This document shows positions 48,931 through 57,919 of a stretch of 64,000 bases of DNA, piece by piece. This DNA is from Planctomycetota bacterium (lineage in GTDB: Bacteria > Planctomycetota > J058): positions 26,167 to 90,166 of the forward strand of contig JAMLIC010000037.1 in the NCBI GenBank assembly GCA_023954375.1, written 5' to 3'. The notes beneath the pieces are model-generated. The model had not been told where the DNA came from, did not search any database, and saw nothing but the letters and a program-made list of their open reading frames with translations. The position numbers and the translations under genes were made by a program. Each line of letters begins with the position of its first letter. The first letter of the stretch is position 1.

Positions 48931-50757
48931 ATGACCTACGTCCTGGGGATCAGCGCCTTCTACCACGACAGCGCGGCCTGCCTGGTCAAGGACGGCGAGC
49001 TCGTGGCCGCCGCGCAGGAGGAGCGCTTCACGCGCAAGAAGCACGACGCGCGCTTCCCGCGCAACGCCGTCGACTACTGCCTGCGCGAGGCGGGGATCAC
49101 CGTCGCGCACCTCGACCACGTGGCCTTCTACGACAAGCCGCTGCTCAAGTTCGAGCGCCTGCTCCAGACCTACCTGGGCACGGCGCCGCGGGGGCTCCGC
49201 TCGTTCGTCATGGCCATGCCCGTGTGGCTGAAGGAGAAGCTGGGCACGGCCGGGCTGATCCGCAAGGAGCTGCCGGGCTACAGGCGGCGGATCCTCTTCG
49301 GCGAGCACCACGAGTCGCACGCGGCCTCGGCCTTCTACCCGTCGCCCTTCGAGGAGGCGGCGGTGCTCACGATCGACGGCGTGGGCGAGTGGGCGACGAC
49401 GACGTTCGGCCGCGGCAAGGGCCACGAGCTCGAGCTGCTGGGCCAGATCGACTTCCCGCACTCGATCGGGCTGCTCTACTCGGCGTTCACCTACTACACC
49501 GGCTTCAAGGTGAACTCGGGCGAGTACAAGGTCATGGGCCTGGCGCCCTACGGCCAGCCGCGGTTCGTCGACGCGATCCTGTCGAAGATCATGGACCTGC
49601 GCGAGGACGGCTCGTTCCACCTGCGCATGGACTACTTCGACTACATGAGCGGCCTGCGCATGACGTCGGGGCGCTTCGACGACGTGTTCGGCGGCCCGCC
49701 GCGGACGGCCGAGACGCAGCTCACGCAGCGCGAGATGGACCTCGCCGCCTCGGTGCAGGTCGTCACCGAGATGGCCATGGAGAAGCAGGCGCGGCACGTC
49801 AAGGAGGTCACGGGCGCCGACTACCTGTGCATGGCCGGCGGCGTGGCGCTCAACTGCGTGTCGAACGGCAAGCTCCTGCGCAAGGGGATCTTCAAGGACA
49901 TCTTCGTCCAGCCGGCCGCCGGCGACGCCGGCGGCGCGCTCGGCGTGGCCATGGCCGTGTGGCACAAGTACCTGGGCAAGCCGCGCATGGTCTCGCCCGA
50001 CGGGCGCGACGCGATGAAGGGCTCGCTCCTGGGCCCGGCGCCCGACCACGAGGACGCGAAGCGCTACCTGGCGTCGATCAACGCGCCGTTCCGCGAGCTC
50101 TCGGAGGAGGAGCTCCCGGGCGTCCTCGCCGAGCTGCTCGAGCAGGAGAACGTCATCGGGCTGTGTCAGGGGCGCATGGAGTTCGGGCCGCGGGCCCTGG
50201 GCGGGCGCTCGATCATCGGCGACCCGCGCTCGCGCAACATGCAGAAGACGATGAACCTCAAGATCAAGTACCGGGAGTCGTTCCGGCCGTTCGCGCCGGC
50301 GTGCCTGGTCGAGGACGTCGCCGGCTGGTTCGAGCACGACCGCCCGTCGCCCTACATGCTCATGGTCGCGCCGGTGCTCGAGAAGCACCGGATCGCCATG
50401 ACCGAGGAGCAGCAGCAGCTGTTCGGGATCGAGAAGCTGAACGTGCCCCGCTCGTCCATCCCGGCGATCACGCACGTCGACTACTCGGCGCGCATCCAGA
50501 CCGTCGACGAGCGCGACAACCCGACCTTCTACCGGATCATCAAGGCGTTCAAGGAGCGCACGGGGGTGCCGATCCTCGTGAACACGTCCTACAACGTGCG
50601 CGGCGAGCCGATCGTGGGCACCGCCGAGGACGCCTACCGCTGCTTCATGCGCACGGAGATGGACTACCTGCTCATCGCGCGCTGCCTGATCAAGAAGTCC
50701 GAGCAGCCGAAGTTCGAGGACAAGGGCGACTGGCGCAAGGAGTTCGAGCTCGACTGA
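48931..50757 (+). CDS. O-carbamoyltransferase (NodU/CmcH family)
   Basis: 608 residues, full length, from the ATG at 48931 with GGGGGGAG upstream. The N-terminal ASKHA-like domain has ISAFYHDSAACLV, the metal-binding EHHESHAASAF near 125, DGVGEW and NSGEYKVMGLAPYG. The C-terminal carbamoyltransferase domain has GRMEFGPRALGGRSI, FRPFAPACL and LVNTSYNVRGEPIV. The enzyme transfers carbamoyl from carbamoyl phosphate through carbamoyl-adenylate to a sugar or other hydroxyl. Coupled downstream gene and rmlA suggest a surface polysaccharide. GC content is slightly lower and conservation visibly higher than neighbours. Confidence 0.94.
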   Translation: MTYVLGISAFYHDSAACLVKDGELVAAAQEERFTRKKHDARFPRNAVDYCLREAGITVAHLDHVAFYDKPLLKFERLLQTYLGTAPRGLRSFVMAMPVWLKEKLGTAGLIRKELPGYRRRILFGEHHESHAASAFYPSPFEEAAVLTIDGVGEWATTTFGRGKGHELELLGQIDFPHSIGLLYSAFTYYTGFKVNSGEYKVMGLAPYGQPRFVDAILSKIMDLREDGSFHLRMDYFDYMSGLRMTSGRFDDVFGGPPRTAETQLTQREMDLAASVQVVTEMAMEKQARHVKEVTGADYLCMAGGVALNCVSNGKLLRKGIFKDIFVQPAAGDAGGALGVAMAVWHKYLGKPRMVSPDGRDAMKGSLLGPAPDHEDAKRYLASINAPFRELSEEELPGVLAELLEQENVIGLCQGRMEFGPRALGGRSIIGDPRSRNMQKTMNLKIKYRESFRPFAPACLVEDVAGWFEHDRPSPYMLMVAPVLEKHRIAMTEEQQQLFGIEKLNVPRSSIPAITHVDYSARIQTVDERDNPTFYRIIKAFKERTGVPILVNTSYNVRGEPIVGTAEDAYRCFMRTEMDYLLIARCLIKKSEQPKFEDKGDWRKEFELD

Positions 50758-51644
50758 TGACCTCGCCGACCCCCGACACGAAGTCCGCCGGCCTCGCCGC
50801 CGACCGCCCCCGCACGGGGGCCGCCGTCGTCCCCGACCTCTACCGCGCCCAGGGCGACCCTGCCGCGGAGCGGGCCCGCCTGCGCGGCGAGGCGCGCAAG
50901 CTCGGCGTGGCCTTCTTCGTCTTCTTCTCGCTGATCATCGGCGGCCTGAGCCTCGTCGCGTTCAACGGCGCGCTCCGGCCGGGCGTCGTGGTCACGTTCA
51001 CCGCGCCCGCCGGGCAGGCGGCGAAGGACGCCGCGCTCGCGCCGGCGGCGGTCGACGGCTGGCGCGCCCGCTGGAGCGACGGGCAGTCGACGCCCGTCGA
51101 CCCGGGCGTGCGGGAGCCCGACCTCGGGACGCACCCGGGGGTCGCCAAGGGGCTGCTCACGCCGGTGCGCGTCCAGGTGGTCGACGCGAAGGGCGGGCGG
51201 GCCACCGTCGGGTCGGTGCACCTCGCGCGGCGGCCCGGGGCGGGGGTGACGGCCCTCGAGCTCCCGGACGGCACCACGGTCCGGGCGGCCCCGTCGTTCG
51301 TCCACGCCGTGCGCACGGCGAAGCTCCTCGGCCTCGTGCCGACCCACTGCCTCATGTCGATCGGGGCCCTGCTGGGCCTCGTGGGCGTGGTGCTCCCGGC
51401 GGCGCTCGTGCCCTTCTACCGCTTCTGGATGGGCTTCGTGGCGGCCCCGCTCGGCTGGTTCAACACGCGCCTCATCCTGGGGGTCGTCTTCTACCTCATG
51501 TTCACGCCCATGGCGCTCGTGCTCTGGCTCAAGCGCCGCGCGCGGCCCGAGGACGACCCGCTCGGCCTGGCCGAGCGCCCCGGGAGCTACTGGAGGAAGC
51601 GCGAGAAGCCGCGGGCGAGGAACCATTTCGAGCGGACGTTCTGA
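50757..51644 (+). CDS. SxtJ-like membrane protein with an N-terminal extension
   Basis: 295 residues, ATG sharing one base with the carbamoyltransferase stop (TGATG). The C-terminal part (about 200-285) has the SxtJ pattern: FWMGFVAAPLGWFNTRLIL, VVFYLMFTPMALVLWL, and ending near SYWRKRE. SxtJ-type proteins usually accompany carbamoyltransferases. Here they are preceded by an extra membrane helix (about 48-70) and a beta-rich domain (about 75-185: VVVTFTAPAGQ, VRVQVVDAKGGRATVGSV). The fusion-like extension is unusual for the family as I know it. Function unknown. Confidence 0.75.
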   Translation: MTSPTPDTKSAGLAADRPRTGAAVVPDLYRAQGDPAAERARLRGEARKLGVAFFVFFSLIIGGLSLVAFNGALRPGVVVTFTAPAGQAAKDAALAPAAVDGWRARWSDGQSTPVDPGVREPDLGTHPGVAKGLLTPVRVQVVDAKGGRATVGSVHLARRPGAGVTALELPDGTTVRAAPSFVHAVRTAKLLGLVPTHCLMSIGALLGLVGVVLPAALVPFYRFWMGFVAAPLGWFNTRLILGVVFYLMFTPMALVLWLKRRARPEDDPLGLAERPGSYWRKREKPRARNHFERTF

Positions 51645-51685
51645 CGTAAGCTGCCACGCGGGGGGCCGTCTCAGACGAGGGCCAC

Positions 51686-52552
51686 ATGAAGGGCATCATC
51701 CTCGCCGGCGGCGCCGGCACCCGGCTGCATCCGTTGACGATCGCCGTGAGCAAGCAGCTCATGCCGATCTACGACAAGCCGATGATCTACTACCCGCTCT
51801 CCGTCCTCATGCTGGCGGGGATCCGCGAGGTGCTGATCATCTCGACGCCGCAGGACCTGCCGCGCTTCCGGCAGCTCCTGGGCGACGGGGCGCAGTTCGG
51901 CGTGCGCTTCAGCTACGCCGAGCAGCCGCGGCCCGAGGGGCTGGCGCAGGCGTTCGTGATCGGCGCCGACTTCGTGGCCGGCGGCCCGTCGTGCCTGGTG
52001 CTCGGCGACAACGTGTTCTACGGCCACGGGCTCGTGCGCACCTTGCGCGAGGCGGCCGCCGTGCGCGACGGGGCCCTGATCTTCGCCTACCCGGTGCGCG
52101 ACCCCGAGCGCTACGGCGTCGTCGAGTTCGACGAGGGCGGCAAGGTCCTGAGCATCGAGGAGAAGCCGCGGCGCCCCCGCTCGCGCTACGCGGTCCCGGG
52201 GCTCTACTTCTACGACGCGCAGGTGGTCGACATCGCGCGGGAGCTCAGGCCGTCGCCGCGCGGCGAGCTCGAGATCACCGACGTGAACCGCGTCTACCTG
52301 GAGCGCGGCGCGCTGCGCTGCCTGACGCTCGGCCGCGGCACCGCCTGGCTCGACACCGGGACGCACGAGAGCCTGCTCGAGGCGTCGGCGTTCATCGGCG
52401 CCATCCAGAAGCGGCAGGGCCTGCTCGTCTCGTGCCCCGAGGAGATCGCCTACCGCCAGGGCTGGATCGACGCCGACCAGCTCCGCCGCCAGGCCGAGCC
52501 CATGGCGAAGAACGAGTACGGGCGCTACCTGCTCGAGCTGCTCGAGGCCTGA
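51686..52552 (+). CDS. rmlA: Glucose-1-phosphate thymidylyltransferase
   Basis: 288 residues, complete. The signature LAGGAGTRLHPLT with SKQLMPIYDKPMIYYPLS is near the N-terminus, followed by LGDNVFYG, EKPRRPRS and WLDTGTHESLLEAS. It makes dTDP-glucose, the first step to dTDP-rhamnose and other deoxysugars. rmlB, rmlC and rmlD are not in this window. It follows the SxtJ-like gene by 41 bases, with a TAAGCT -10-like site in the gap, and is followed by a long hairpin. Confidence 0.96.
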   Translation: MKGIILAGGAGTRLHPLTIAVSKQLMPIYDKPMIYYPLSVLMLAGIREVLIISTPQDLPRFRQLLGDGAQFGVRFSYAEQPRPEGLAQAFVIGADFVAGGPSCLVLGDNVFYGHGLVRTLREAAAVRDGALIFAYPVRDPERYGVVEFDEGGKVLSIEEKPRRPRSRYAVPGLYFYDAQVVDIARELRPSPRGELEITDVNRVYLERGALRCLTLGRGTAWLDTGTHESLLEASAFIGAIQKRQGLLVSCPEEIAYRQGWIDADQLRRQAEPMAKNEYGRYLLELLEA

Positions 52553-52594
52553 CCGGGCCGATCGAGGGTCGACCGTGTGGGCTCTCGATGGGAC

Positions 52595-52680
52595 ACGGAG
52601 GCAACGAAGGTCCACGAAGACCACGGAGGTTCTGTCCTACGTCCCCCTCCGTGACCTCCGTCGTTCTCCGTTGCCTCCGT
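52595..52680. repeat. Long imperfect inverted repeat of CACGGAGG-type units
   Basis: Two arms of about 36 bases (ACGGAGGCAACG at 52595-52606 pairing with CGTTGCCTCCGT at 52669-52680, imperfect further in) around about 14 bases. Each arm repeats CACGGAGG or its complement. It lies between the convergent rmlA and GT4 genes and may serve as a bidirectional terminator. Similar CACGGAGG repeats occur, from memory, in many environmental genomes. Confidence 0.65.
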
Positions 52681-52704
52681 TTCATCGATCCATCGTGAGC
52701 CGCG

Positions 52705-53816
52705 CTACCGCGCGAGGAGCTCGTCGTAGACCCCCAGCAGCGCCGCGCGCTGCGCCTCGCGCGTGAAGCGCGCCCGCACGCGCGCGAGCCCCGCCCGGGC
52801 CAGGTCGGCGCGGCGGGCGGGGTCGGCGGCGAGGCGCTCGAGGTGGTCGACGAGCGCCTCGTGGCTGGCGCGGGCGTAGAGCGGGGCCTCGTCGCCCACG
52901 ACCTCGCGCACCACCGGCAGGTCGGGCGCGAGCACGGGCACCCCCGAGGCCATGAAGTCGAGGAGCTTGATCGGCTGGCAGCCCTGGACGAGGTTGCGCT
53001 CGCAGGGGACGAGGGGCACCACGCCCACGTCGTGCGCGCGCAGGACGGCCGGCAGGTCGGCCGGGTCGACGGCCTCCCGCACGTCCACCCGGCCCTCGAG
53101 CCCGAGGCGGGCGGCGCGGCGCAGGAGCCGCCGCCGCCGTCGCTCCGGCGCGCTCGTGAGCACGGTGAGGGTCCAGGGCGCCCGCGCGCGCGGCAGGGCG
53201 CGCAGGAGGTCGTCGACGCCCTGCCAGGGGGCGAGGGTGCCGACGTAGAGGAGGCGCAGCGCCTCCCCGGCGGGCGCGACGGGCCCGTCGGCCAGGGGCA
53301 CCGCCGGCGAGTTCGGCACGACGCGCACGCGGGCGGCCTCGACGCCGCGGTCCTCGACGTAGGCGGCCGTGAGCGCGCTCGGCGTGACGACGACCGCGGC
53401 GCGGTCGAGGAGCGCGTCCTCGAGGCGGCGCAGCTTGTCGCGCAGGCCCGGCAGCGCCGGCACGCGCGGGAAGTGGTAGCCCGCCTCGACGCTCATGAAG
53501 CCGTTGGCCTCGTAGACGAGCGGCGCGCCGACGGGCGCGGCGAGCCCCTCCCAGGGCGAGCGCACGTGGTAGGCGTCGGCCGGCTCCTCGGCCAGGACGC
53601 GCACGAGGCGCTCGTGGAACTGGAGCGCCCGGCGCAGCCAGTTCGGCTCCGCGAGGGCGACCGGCAGGTGGCGCACGCCGGGGAGCGGGCGCTCGCCCAG
53701 CGTGACGAGCGACACGTCGAAGCGCGCCGCGAGCGCCTCGACGTTGGCCAGGATGTGCTGGCTCGCCCCCTTCGGCGCCGGGACGCGGTCGAAGCTGGCC
53801 AGGACGACGCGCGCCA

Positions 53817-53817
<1 letters not shown>
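52705..53817 (-). CDS. Family 4 glycosyltransferase
   Basis: 370 residues from the ATG at 53817, one base shared with the radical SAM stop (TGATG). GT-B fold. The N-terminal half has SFDRVPAPKGASQHILANV and YHVRSPWEGLAAP. The C-terminal half has LRLLYVGTLAPWQGVDDLL, VPCERNLVQGCQPIKLLDFMASGVPVL (a GT4 nucleotide-binding motif) and VVREVVGDEAPLY. It is the last gene of the five-gene minus operon. Acceptor and donor unknown; the radical SAM neighbour suggests an unusual sugar or peptide-linked product. Confidence 0.86.
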
Positions 53818-54875
<1,058 letters not shown>

Positions 54876-54876
54876 G

Positions 54877-55659
54877 TCAGGCCGCCCGCGCGCCCGGGCC
54901 GCGCAGCTCCTGCAGGAAGCGCACGACCTCCTCGACGATCGTGACCACCTCGGCCGCCAGGATCGGGGCGTCCTCCTGCGTGGCCTTGATGCGCAGGCTG
55001 CCCCCGCCGCCGTCGACCCGCGCGTGGAACTCCTCCGGGTCGTTGTGGAAGGCCCCCACGGCGGCCTGGAGGCGCGCGCGCAGGCGGCGGTTCGGCCGCT
55101 CCTCCTTGAGCAGCTCCATGGCGTAGCGGCGCGGGTGGGGGGTGAGCGAGAGGAGCAGGCGCCGCTTCTCCTTCACCACGTTGCCCTTCTTGACCTTGAC
55201 GCCCGCCTGGCGCACGACCTCGAGCCGCGTGCCGTCGGCCAGGACGGCGCGGTAGTGGAGCCACTTGTCGGAGTAGCGGTACTTCGGGTTCCCGGCGCTC
55301 GAGAACCCCGACCACACCTGCTTGCCCTTCTCGTCGTAGTGGCGCAGGTCGAAGTCGAGCACGACGGCCCTCCGCGGGTGCAGCTCGTCCTCGAGCCGCT
55401 CGTGCAGCTCGCGGGCGAAGGCCACCTTGTCGCGGGCGCGGTTGAGCTTGTCGCGCTTCCGCCAGTAGAAGACCCCGGCGATGATCCCGCCGAAGATGCC
55501 GAGCGGCGGTGCGACCACGCAGCCGACCGCCGCCACGATGAAGAGCGGGGCGAAGAGCATGCCCGCGAGGCGCCCGTCGGCGCGCAGGCTCGCCTCGACC
55601 TCGGCGAGCCGCGGGGGGACGTCGTCCGGGCGCAGCTTCTCGTGCTTGACGACCTTCAC
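54877..55659 (-). CDS. Membrane protein of unknown function
   Basis: 260 residues from a GTG at 55659 with GGGAGGT eight bases upstream. A hydrophobic hairpin lies near 32-66 (LFAPLFIVAAVGCVVAPPLG and following), then a charged turn (YWRKRDKLNRARDKVAF). The rest is a soluble alpha/beta domain with many charged and aromatic residues (VVLDFDLRHYDEKGKQVWS, YSDKWLHYRAVLADG). I do not recognise a family. Its stop is one base from the radical SAM start, and its start overlaps the previous stop by GTGA. Confidence 0.65.
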   Translation of the reverse strand: MKVVKHEKLRPDDVPPRLAEVEASLRADGRLAGMLFAPLFIVAAVGCVVAPPLGIFGGIIAGVFYWRKRDKLNRARDKVAFARELHERLEDELHPRRAVVLDFDLRHYDEKGKQVWSGFSSAGNPKYRYSDKWLHYRAVLADGTRLEVVRQAGVKVKKGNVVKEKRRLLLSLTPHPRRYAMELLKEERPNRRLRARLQAAVGAFHNDPEEFHARVDGGGGSLRIKATQEDAPILAAEVVTIVEEVVRFLQELRGPGARAA

Positions 55660-56456
55660 GCGGCACCTCCCAGCAGGCGCAGCAGGTCCTGGCGCGTGTG
55701 GACGCCGGCGCCCAGGCGGGCCGCGCGGCGGAACTGGTCGTCGTAGCGCCGCTCGACCGGGACGAGCCCGAGCGGGGCGCCGAGCCGCCGGAGCTCGTAG
55801 CTCGCGTGGTAGCCCGCGCCCACCGACAGGTAGCACCGCGCGCGCGGCAGCCGCGGCGCCCAGCCGCGGACGACCTGCGCCCCGTCCGGAAGCCGCGCCC
55901 GCCAGCCGGCCGGCAGGCGCGCCGGGTCGCCGAGCACGACGAGCGGCGCCACGGGGCCGTCGTCGAGCGGCAGGTCGCGCAGGAGGTGGCCGACGTGGAC
56001 CCCGGGCGCGGCGCCGTCCCACTCGCAGGCCGCGGGCGGGTAGGGCAGCAGGCGCGCGTCGAACGCCCGCGCGCGCGCCTCGTAGCCCGGGTAGGCGCCG
56101 GGGCGCACGTGCCGCGCGACGAGGACGCGCCGCCGGAAGGCGCCCAGCGCCTCGGGCGTGAGCTCGCCCTCGAGGCCGCCGGGGAAGGTGTCGACGACGA
56201 GGAGCGGCGCGCGCCGCGCGGCGCGGGCCAGGGCCGCGGCCACGCGGGCCGGCCCCCAGCCGGTGGGCAGGCGCCGCTGTCGCACCCGGGCAGGCGCCGG
56301 CAGGGGCGCCGGCGCCTGATGCCACACGTGCACGGGGCCCGGCAGCGCGCGCGCCACGACCAGCGCGCGCGTCAGGTGGCCGAGGCCGCCGCCCGGCGCG
56401 TAGATCAGCGCGCGGGCGTCCGGCGGCAGGTCCCCCGTGACGGCGCGGGCGAGCAT
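55656..56456 (-). CDS. Short MurG-like glycosyltransferase (GT-B)
   Basis: 266 residues from the ATG at 56456. It opens with IYAPGGGLGHLTRALVVARAL, the pattern of GT28/MurG-like and related UDP-sugar transferases, and contains LSVGAGYHASYELRRLGAPLG, the nucleotide-sugar-binding motif of the same group, near the C-terminus. At 266 residues it is shorter than MurG (about 355), with reduced linkers. A transferase of this sort would fit the GT4 and radical SAM genes of the operon. Coupled on both sides. Confidence 0.7.
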   Translation of the reverse strand: MLARAVTGDLPPDARALIYAPGGGLGHLTRALVVARALPGPVHVWHQAPAPLPAPARVRQRRLPTGWGPARVAAALARAARRAPLLVVDTFPGGLEGELTPEALGAFRRRVLVARHVRPGAYPGYEARARAFDARLLPYPPAACEWDGAAPGVHVGHLLRDLPLDDGPVAPLVVLGDPARLPAGWRARLPDGAQVVRGWAPRLPRARCYLSVGAGYHASYELRRLGAPLGLVPVERRYDDQFRRAARLGAGVHTRQDLLRLLGGAA

Positions 56457-56728
56457 CAGCTGTCCATGTCCCGGAGCTTGCCCGTCCGCGCGCCGGCCGG
56501 CGCGTCGAACGCCGCGACCTCGGCGTCGGTGAACGAGAGCATCTCCTCGAGCGTGACCGACGCCGGCGCCGACGGCGGCACGTGGTCGCCCGTGCACACC
56601 ACGCAGTCGCCGCCCTTCCCCGCCTGGTGCCGCTCGCAGGTCGGGTTGCCGCACTGGCGGCAGCGGCGATGCGTCGTGCGCGCGCAGGGGTGGGAGACGA
56701 GCTGGCCGATTCGCACGTGGCAGCGCAC
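56456..56728 (-). CDS. Small Cys/His zinc-binding protein, first gene of the operon
   Basis: 90 residues from a GTG at 56728 (upstream frame extension has no domain character). The N-terminal half is rich in metal ligands: CHVRIG, HPCARTTHRRC, RQCGNPTCERHQ and CVVC, resembling a B-box/MYND-like or treble-clef zinc finger. The C-terminal half is acidic and helical (VTLEEMLSFTDAEVAAFD). No family is recognised with certainty. Its stop shares bases with the next start (TGATG), so it is co-translated with the glycosyltransferase. A regulatory or scaffolding role is inferred. Confidence 0.65.
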   Translation of the reverse strand: MRCHVRIGQLVSHPCARTTHRRCRQCGNPTCERHQAGKGGDCVVCTGDHVPPSAPASVTLEEMLSFTDAEVAAFDAPAGARTGKLRDMDS

Positions 56729-56801
56729 GGGCGCATCATGGGCGCCGCGCCCGGGCGGCGCAACCGGGCGGCGCCCGCTGGCCTGGCCCCGGAGGTGCGG
56801 C

Positions 56802-57458
56802 GTGCGGGTGATCGCCTGCTCCCTGCGCCCTCTCGGCCTGCCGGACGCCGTCACCGGCGTCGAGTTCAGCCATGACCAGCGGCGCCTGCTCGTCAACTAC
56901 CGCCGCCCGGTCCCCGGTCCCGGCGGGGCGCGCCTGTTCGGCCTCGTCCTCGTCGACCTCGACCCGCTTCGGCAGGGCGCGCCGGCCACGGTCGAGGCGC
57001 TCCACGACGGCGACGACGTCCACACCGAGTGGTTCTCCCCCGACGACGCGCTCGCCCTCTGGGCCACGCCCGAGCGGGTCGCGGTCCGCGACCTCACGCG
57101 ACCGGGCTCCAGCCCCCGTATGCTCCTGCGCGCCGGCGCGGGCGAGGACGTCACCGGCGCGGCCTTCGACCGGGCCGGCAAGCGCGTGGCGATCACGGCG
57201 GGCGCGCGCCTGCTCGTGCACGACCTCGTGATGGGGTCGACCGTCGAATGGGCGCGCCTCGATCAGGCCGGCGACCTCGAGGCGTTCGCCGCCGAGCCCT
57301 CCTGGGACGGCGAGCGCGTCCGGGCGAGCGTGTTCGCTCGGCCCGACGGACGTGGTCCGTTCCGAGTCGGCCCGCCCCCCCGGGACCCGCGCTCGGTCGC
57401 CCCCGCGGGCGGTGAGCGCCGCCGCGCGCCTCGGCTAGAATCACCGGCGCATGGCTGA
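56802..57458 (+). CDS. Beta-propeller-like protein of unknown function
   Basis: 218 residues from a GTG at 56802 with a strong GGAGGT site five bases upstream. Repeated strands typical of WD40/YVTN propellers are visible: VTGVEFSHDQRRLLVNYRR, TEWFSPDDALALWATPERVAV and VTGAAFDRAGKRVAITAGA. Three to four blades are too few for a closed propeller, so it may dimerise or be a fragment. The C-terminus (about 185-218) is Pro/Arg-rich. No signal peptide. It overlaps the next gene by eight bases and is divergent from the zinc-protein operon. Confidence 0.65.
   Translation: MRVIACSLRPLGLPDAVTGVEFSHDQRRLLVNYRRPVPGPGGARLFGLVLVDLDPLRQGAPATVEALHDGDDVHTEWFSPDDALALWATPERVAVRDLTRPGSSPRMLLRAGAGEDVTGAAFDRAGKRVAITAGARLLVHDLVMGSTVEWARLDQAGDLEAFAAEPSWDGERVRASVFARPDGRGPFRVGPPPRDPRSVAPAGGERRRAPRLESPAHG
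57436..57441 (+). promoter_or_regulatory. Putative -10 element before the gene at 57451
   Basis: TAGAAT in the context GGCTAGAAT, nine bases before the ATG, inside the end of the preceding gene. The spacing matches that before the kinase gene at 44,491 and suggests a near-leaderless transcript. Confidence 0.35.
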
Positions 57459-57876
57459 AGTGAACCGCTACCGCGTCGTCCTCTACGGCGCGTCGAACGA
57501 CAAGCCCGACCTCAAGGCGAAGGTGGAGCTCTACTCCGCCCCCCGAGGCCACCCGCCGTCGGCCGCCACCTCGGTGGGCAAGCTCAAGTTCCACGACGGC
57601 CCGCTCCCGCCCGACGCGCAGGAGAAGGGCGCGATCGTCATGCACCTGCCGCACGGCATGCTCGGCGACGTCATCGACCTGCTCCGCAACGAGTCGCCGA
57701 TCTACTTCGCGTTCCACGAGGGGCGGGCCGTCCTCGGGACCGGCGTCGAGGAGGTCGGCAGCAACGACGACCACGTCCCGCGCCTCGTGCGCGTGGTCGA
57801 CGGGCCGCCGGCGGCGGCCCTGGCGGTCGAGCCGCCGGCGACCCCGCCGCCGCCCCCGCCCGTCGCCGCGCCGTAG
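57451..57876 (+). CDS. Small protein with Pro-rich tail, function unknown
   Basis: 141 residues from the ATG at 57451. An alpha/beta core (NRYRVVLYGASNDKP, KVELYSAP, IVMHLPHGMLGDVIDLLRNESPIYFAFHEGRAVLGTG) is followed by a disordered Pro/Ala tail (PPPPPPVAAP). The core is compact and well spaced, and codon use resembles a real gene, but I do not recognise the family. It ends 43 bases from the convergent aminopeptidase stop; that gap holds a GGCTCGC/GCGAGC inverted repeat that could be a terminator. Confidence 0.65.
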   Translation: MAEVNRYRVVLYGASNDKPDLKAKVELYSAPRGHPPSAATSVGKLKFHDGPLPPDAQEKGAIVMHLPHGMLGDVIDLLRNESPIYFAFHEGRAVLGTGVEEVGSNDDHVPRLVRVVDGPPAAALAVEPPATPPPPPPVAAP

Positions 57877-57919
57877 GGCTCGCCCGGCGCGCCGGCGCAG
57901 GGCGCGAGCAGGCCGCGCC

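Noticed and set aside
55698..56801. Upstream extension of the propeller-like protein over the glycosyltransferase genes
   Set aside because: The extension is antisense to two coupled genes and lacks domain content; the GTG at 56802 has a strong ribosome-binding site.
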